From Novosphingobium resinovorum (GTDB taxonomy: Bacteria; Pseudomonadota; Alphaproteobacteria; Sphingomonadales; Sphingomonadaceae): a stretch of DNA of 64,000 bases. Position 1 is the first letter of the stretch. The number at the start of each line of letters is the position of its first letter. The stretch covers positions 23,741 through 87,740 of the forward strand of contig NZ_BSFC01000013.1 in the NCBI RefSeq assembly GCF_027922145.1. Direction: 5' to 3'. This document shows, one piece after another, positions 60,605 to 64,000 of this stretch. Position numbers and translations under genes: made by a program. Below the pieces are notes generated by a model. That model made no database searches and was not told where the DNA came from. It saw only the letters and a list, made by a program, of their open reading frames with translations.

Positions 60605-61618
60605 TCAGGCAGTCACGCTTCCCCACGCCGCGCCCCAGAGGTTCGGCGGGCAATGAATGCGTCCGTCACGATAGGACACAGGGTCGGGCAGATCCGCGGC
60701 GATGAAAGCCGAACCGTCGAGGTCCACGAAGTCACATAGCTGACCCAGCAGAAACGCCGGAGCCGCGGCAAGGCTGGACCCCGCCATGTTGCCGACCATC
60801 ACGCCCAGCCCCAGCTTGCGCGCGAACGCCTCCATTTCCAGCGCTTCGGTCAGGCCGCCGCACTTGTCGAGCTTGATGTTGACGACCTGGAACCGGCCGA
60901 CGAGCCCTGCGATGTCCTCCAGCCCCAGCAGGCTTTCGTCCGCCGCGATGGGAATGCGCGAGCGGATGTATTCGAGCCCGGCTTCGCCGCCGCGCGGGAC
61001 GGGTTGCTCAAGGAGCGAGACCCCGGCCTCCACCAGAACGGGCAGGAGCGCATCAAGGCTGTCGACGCGGTAGCCCTGATTGGCATCGACCATGAGCCAG
61101 ACATCGGGGCGGTGCTTGCGCACCAGCCTTATCCGCTCGCTATCGGCGTCGAGATCACCGTCGAGCTTGAGCTTGATCGCCTGCGCGCCGACATAGCTTT
61201 CCAGTTGCCGCAGCATCTGCTCGGGCGGGTCGGCGGACAGGGTGAACGTGGTGACCAGCGGCACCGGCGGCTTCAGGCCAGCCAGTTTCCACACCGGCAC
61301 GCCCTGTTCCAGCGATTCCCGCTCCCATAGCGCTGCGTCGATGGCATTGCGCGCGCCGCCCGCAGGCATCGCCCGGCGCAGTTCCTCGCGGCCCGGGCCG
61401 TCCTCGATCAAGGGGCGGTAGGCTTCCAGTTCGGACAACATGTGATCGAGCGTATCGCCGGTGTAGTAGACCCCGCTCGCCTCGCCGCGCCCGGCCATAC
61501 CGCCGCCTTCCAGCCTGACCTGCACGGCGGGGATGCCGGTGAAGACATGGCCGGCGATGCGCAGCGGCTGCCTGAAGGTCATCGGGTCGGTAGCTACGTG
61601 CAGCGTGAGCTTGCTCAT
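60605..61618 (-). CDS. Enolase-superfamily epimerase (dipeptide-epimerase-like)
   Basis: 337-aa member of the muconate-lactonising/dipeptide epimerase subgroup. The capping domain includes GRGEASGVYYTGDTLDHMLS. The barrel carries the catalytic KxK motif (AIKLKLDGDLDADSERIRL), metal ligands in WLMVDANQGYRVDSLDALLP (Asp), SLLEQPVPRGGEAGLEYI (Glu) and IPIAADESLLGLEDI (Asp), and the second Lys in VVNIKLDKCGGLTEALEM. These fit L-Ala-D/L-Glu or related dipeptide epimerases, but N-acylamino-acid racemase activity is possible. The start overlaps the MFS stop by 4 bp (ATGA). Confidence 0.88.
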   Translation of the reverse strand: MSKLTLHVATDPMTFRQPLRIAGHVFTGIPAVQVRLEGGGMAGRGEASGVYYTGDTLDHMLSELEAYRPLIEDGPGREELRRAMPAGGARNAIDAALWERESLEQGVPVWKLAGLKPPVPLVTTFTLSADPPEQMLRQLESYVGAQAIKLKLDGDLDADSERIRLVRKHRPDVWLMVDANQGYRVDSLDALLPVLVEAGVSLLEQPVPRGGEAGLEYIRSRIPIAADESLLGLEDIAGLVGRFQVVNIKLDKCGGLTEALEMEAFARKLGLGVMVGNMAGSSLAAAPAFLLGQLCDFVDLDGSAFIAADLPDPVSYRDGRIHCPPNLWGAAWGSVTA

Positions 61619-62925
61619 GCCGTCGCCCCCACGATCCCGGTCCGCCGCGCGCCGCGCATGGCAAGCAGAAAGAAGAACGCCGCCAGCAGCGAACTGGGAA
61701 AGCTGACGCCCGCGATCGCCTGCCCCAGCATCGCCTCGCCGCCCAGCGCCTGGCTGAGCAGGGCGATGGCGGCCGGCGCGGTCGCGACGCCGAACACCGC
61801 CGAGACGAAGACGTTCGTGCCCAGCGCCAGCCCGCGTATCTCGTTGGGGACGTTGAGGGTGATCGCGATCACCCCGATCGTCGCCGTCACCGCACCCATC
61901 ATCAGGTTGAGGGCCAGCATCCCGGCAAACAACGGAACCCCCGGCGAGAGCGCGAAGAACGACAGCGGCGCCGTCGCCAGCGCGGCGACGAAAGCCGGGA
62001 TCAGCACCCCGGCCCTACCGCCGCGACGACGGCCGAGTTCCGCGCCCTGCCCTCCGGCAAGCGCGCCGACGATGCCGCCCAGGAACGTGACCGCGCTCAG
62101 CCACCCGGCGAACTGACCGGGCGAGAGATGATGGTCGCGGATCAGTACCGGCGTCGCCCAGACCGCCGCTGCCTGCAGGGCGATCTGGCAAAACAGCATC
62201 GCGAGGAGCAGCGGGACGAGGAAGGCGCGATAGGCCCACAGTTCGCGCAAGGCGGCCGATGTGGCGGTGGTCGTCTCCTTGCGCTCCTGCCGCGCAGGCT
62301 CGACGATCAGCAGCAGCGGGATCAGCAGCACGATCGCGAGGACCGCCGCCGCGAGATAGAGGGCACGCCAGGGCGCGAGGCCGCCCAGCAAACCCGGGCT
62401 GAACGTCAGCATCCGGGTCAGCGCATCGAACATCAGCCCGCCCGCGAGGATGCCGAACGCCTGACCCGAAGCCTGCCCCACCGCGAACAAGCTGGTGGCG
62501 ACCGAACGACGCTCGGGCGGGAAGAGGTCGGCGATGACCGACAGGGCCGCCGGGATGATCAGCGCGAAGACCACGCCGAGCGCGATCCGCCAGATCACCA
62601 GCAGCGTCACGCTCGATGCGAAGGCGGTGCCGGCCATGCCCGCCATCCACACGATCAGCCCCACCACCAGCAGGCGCATCCGGTTGCGGCTGTCGATCAT
62701 GCGGCCGAGCGGGATCGAACTGAGCCCGAACGCGAGCCCGAAGGCCGTGCCCTGCAGCAGCCCGATCTCGATGTCGCTGAGCGCCATGTCCCGCTTCATC
62801 GGTTCGATGAGCAGCGTCGTGAGCGTGATGTCCATCGACAGGAAGAAGCCCATGAGCGCCAGTACCGCCATGGCAGCCCGCGCACGGCGGGCCTCGGGAT
62901 AACCTGGGCCGGGAATGCCGGTCAT
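61615..62925 (-). CDS. MFS transporter
   Basis: 436-aa major facilitator protein with about 12 helices. The loop 2-3 motif reads GLSSIPLGRMIDSRNRMRLL, close to the family G-x-x-x-DR-x-x-R-R pattern; other segments are ALMGFFLSMDITLTTLLIEP, LFAVGQASGQAFGILAGGLM and GLALGTNVFVSAVFGVATAP. The pattern resembles spinster-like/sugar-acid-type MFS proteins common in sphingomonads. It is coupled to both neighbours by 4-bp overlaps, so it likely moves the substrate or product of the flanking hydrolase and epimerase. Confidence 0.9.
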   Translation of the reverse strand: MTGIPGPGYPEARRARAAMAVLALMGFFLSMDITLTTLLIEPMKRDMALSDIEIGLLQGTAFGLAFGLSSIPLGRMIDSRNRMRLLVVGLIVWMAGMAGTAFASSVTLLVIWRIALGVVFALIIPAALSVIADLFPPERRSVATSLFAVGQASGQAFGILAGGLMFDALTRMLTFSPGLLGGLAPWRALYLAAAVLAIVLLIPLLLIVEPARQERKETTTATSAALRELWAYRAFLVPLLLAMLFCQIALQAAAVWATPVLIRDHHLSPGQFAGWLSAVTFLGGIVGALAGGQGAELGRRRGGRAGVLIPAFVAALATAPLSFFALSPGVPLFAGMLALNLMMGAVTATIGVIAITLNVPNEIRGLALGTNVFVSAVFGVATAPAAIALLSQALGGEAMLGQAIAGVSFPSSLLAAFFFLLAMRGARRTGIVGATA

Positions 62926-64000
62926 GCCTGCGCGCTCCGCTCGAACGCCAGTCGCACGGTGCGGCCGCTTGTGAACAGGAAGCCGCTGGCGCCGAATTCA
63001 AGCGTCCCGCCGGGCGGCGAGAAGGTGGGCGACACCGCGCGCCACAAGTCGGGGCCGAGCGGTTCAAGCAGATAGTCGGTGCCGCCCAGCGGCCCGGATA
63101 GCACGATCCGCGCGGTGCCCGTCTCGTCGATGCGAATATCCGCCGCAAGCCGCGCCGCGCGGCTTTCGTAGCGGCCGATGAGCGGGGCAGCGGTGGTCCC
63201 CTCGGGCACCGTGACCGGCGCAAGATGGTCGGCCACACCGAACTCGGTGGTTTCGAGCGCCGTGACGCCGTCCGTCTCGACCGGCAGGATGCGCAAGTCG
63301 GTGGGAAGGATCGCCACGGTCATGCGGCCGTCCGCATCCCGCTTCGTGGGCAGGCTCATGCCGCCCATCACGACGGCCTGCTGCCCGGCATGCCCGACGA
63401 GCGAAAGCACCTGCCCGGTGCGCGCGGAATGGAACGTGCCTTCGACCAGCCTGCACGCGGCGTCCTGCGGCGCGGGCGGCAGACCCTGGATGCAGCAGTC
63501 GATGATCGCATCGACGAGACTGTAGAGATCCAGCGCGCTGCGCCCGTTGGTCATGAGGATGATGTCGAGTTCATGCCCCAGCACCTTGAGCATCTGGCTC
63601 GACCCGCCGACGACCCCGCCCGCGTGGTGCACGGTGTCCAGCCCACGATGCTTCGTCATGTTGAGACCCAGCCCATAGCCGTGGGTCATGCGGGGCGTGC
63701 GCATCTGCGCCCAGGTCTCGGCGTTGCCGACGATGGGGTGGCTCATGTGCCGCAGCCACGCCAGCATGTCGTTGACGGTCGAGACGATGCCGCCCTCCCC
63801 GCCGATCCAGGCACCGAAGATGCCCCGGCTCCAGCCGCCGTCGGACCGCGGCAGGTGCTGCGTGGCGCTGTTGGGCAGAAGGTCGGTGTCGAGGGGACGC
63901 AGCAGCGTGTCGGCCATGCCGATGGGATCGAGGATGCAGGTCCGCATGAGAACGGCGGTGGAATAGTCGGCCACGGTAGCGGCGGGATAGGTCCGCTGCG
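62922..64000 (-). CDS. Serine beta-lactamase-fold hydrolase (5' end outside window)
   Basis: C-terminal ~360 codons of a class C beta-lactamase/D-aminopeptidase-like protein; the reading frame is open to the window edge. TYPAATVADYSTAVLMRTCI, LDPIGMADTLLRPLDTDLLP resembles the YSN-x-x-Y...I-x-x-PLGM-x-DT region; TVHHAGGVVGGSSQMLKVLG holds the HxG-type motif. A C-terminal lipocalin-like extension (APLIGRYESRAARLAADIRI) is typical of peptidases of this fold. The catalytic SxxK would be upstream, outside the window. Overlap with the MFS gene (ATGA) makes it the first visible gene of the peptide-handling operon. Confidence 0.85.
   Translation of the reverse strand, partial: QRTYPAATVADYSTAVLMRTCILDPIGMADTLLRPLDTDLLPNSATQHLPRSDGGWSRGIFGAWIGGEGGIVSTVNDMLAWLRHMSHPIVGNAETWAQMRTPRMTHGYGLGLNMTKHRGLDTVHHAGGVVGGSSQMLKVLGHELDIILMTNGRSALDLYSLVDAIIDCCIQGLPPAPQDAACRLVEGTFHSARTGQVLSLVGHAGQQAVVMGGMSLPTKRDADGRMTVAILPTDLRILPVETDGVTALETTEFGVADHLAPVTVPEGTTAAPLIGRYESRAARLAADIRIDETGTARIVLSGPLGGTDYLLEPLGPDLWRAVSPTFSPPGGTLEFGASGFLFTSGRTVRLAFERSAQA

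Noticed and set aside
1..64000. CRISPR arrays, tRNA or rRNA genes, complete insertion sequences, replication origins
   Set aside because: None seen: no regularly spaced repeats, no cloverleaf-like segments noticed in the gaps, and the only IS traces are degenerate.

Overview
The window looks like chromosomal DNA of a GC-rich alphaproteobacterium, most likely a sphingomonad (Novosphingobium/Sphingobium type). This is inferred from five TonB-dependent receptors (TBDRs), a FecI/FecR surface-signalling module, the aerobic cobalamin pathway, a fused indolepyruvate oxidoreductase and a canonical alphaproteobacterial RpoD. No rRNA, tRNA, CRISPR array or intact mobile element was recognised.

Layout. 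1-7200: iron-uptake block, with tonB, an ECF sigma gene, fecR and an STN-type receptor on the minus strand, facing a second siderophore receptor. 7294-21513: a probable organosulfur-scavenging block with an unusual TBDR carrying an extra C-terminal outer-membrane barrel, a flavin (LLM) monooxygenase, a truncated LysR gene, a FepA-like receptor, an SfnB-like acyl-CoA-dehydrogenase homologue, an SsuABC-like transporter, a LysR regulator, a methyltransferase and a TauE/SafE exporter. 21608-25013: a diguanylate cyclase and an aldehyde dehydrogenase. 24994-32525: cobalamin genes behind a cobalamin riboswitch, in order cobG-H-I-J and cobL-E-M-F on the minus strand, with cobK inserted on the plus strand between the two halves. 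32695-36676: an ABC-F ATPase preceded by a possible leader peptide, then an AsmA-like protein. 36681-38234: decayed DNA with pseudogene pieces. 38235-41323: a glycine-rich double cold-shock protein, a hairpin-rich spacer and rpoD. 41476-42649: IS5-family and acetyltransferase remnants. 42677-45740: an aldo/keto reductase with a MerR regulator and a MerR-type promoter, then an SDR-type reductase/epimerase behind a TetR regulator. 45795-54591: a long minus-strand catabolic cluster. 54805-60557: a VOC protein, an Lrp regulator, fused iorAB, a dead acyl-CoA dehydrogenase stub and a branched-chain aminotransferase. 60605-64000: an overlapping operon of a serine hydrolase, an MFS transporter and a dipeptide-epimerase-like enzyme.

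How the parts work together. The iron block shows two layers of control: a Fur-like palindrome (TGCGA-N5-TCGCA type) near three receptors and tonB, and a duplicated 47-bp promoter-like box, at equal distance from the start codons of fecR and its receptor, that fits the local ECF sigma factor. The sulfur block pairs outer-membrane uptake, ABC import, flavin-dependent C-S cleavage candidates and sulfite export. The cobalamin block has end-to-end overlapping genes, suggesting translational coupling, but cobK is antisense to what would be the riboswitch-driven transcript.

The most unusual items are the receptor/second-barrel fusion (7294-10185), the twin ECF promoter boxes, the antisense cobK inside a split operon, and four perfect stem-loops in the 350-bp cold-shock/rpoD spacer. 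All functional names rest on reading the translated sequence; no database search was run.
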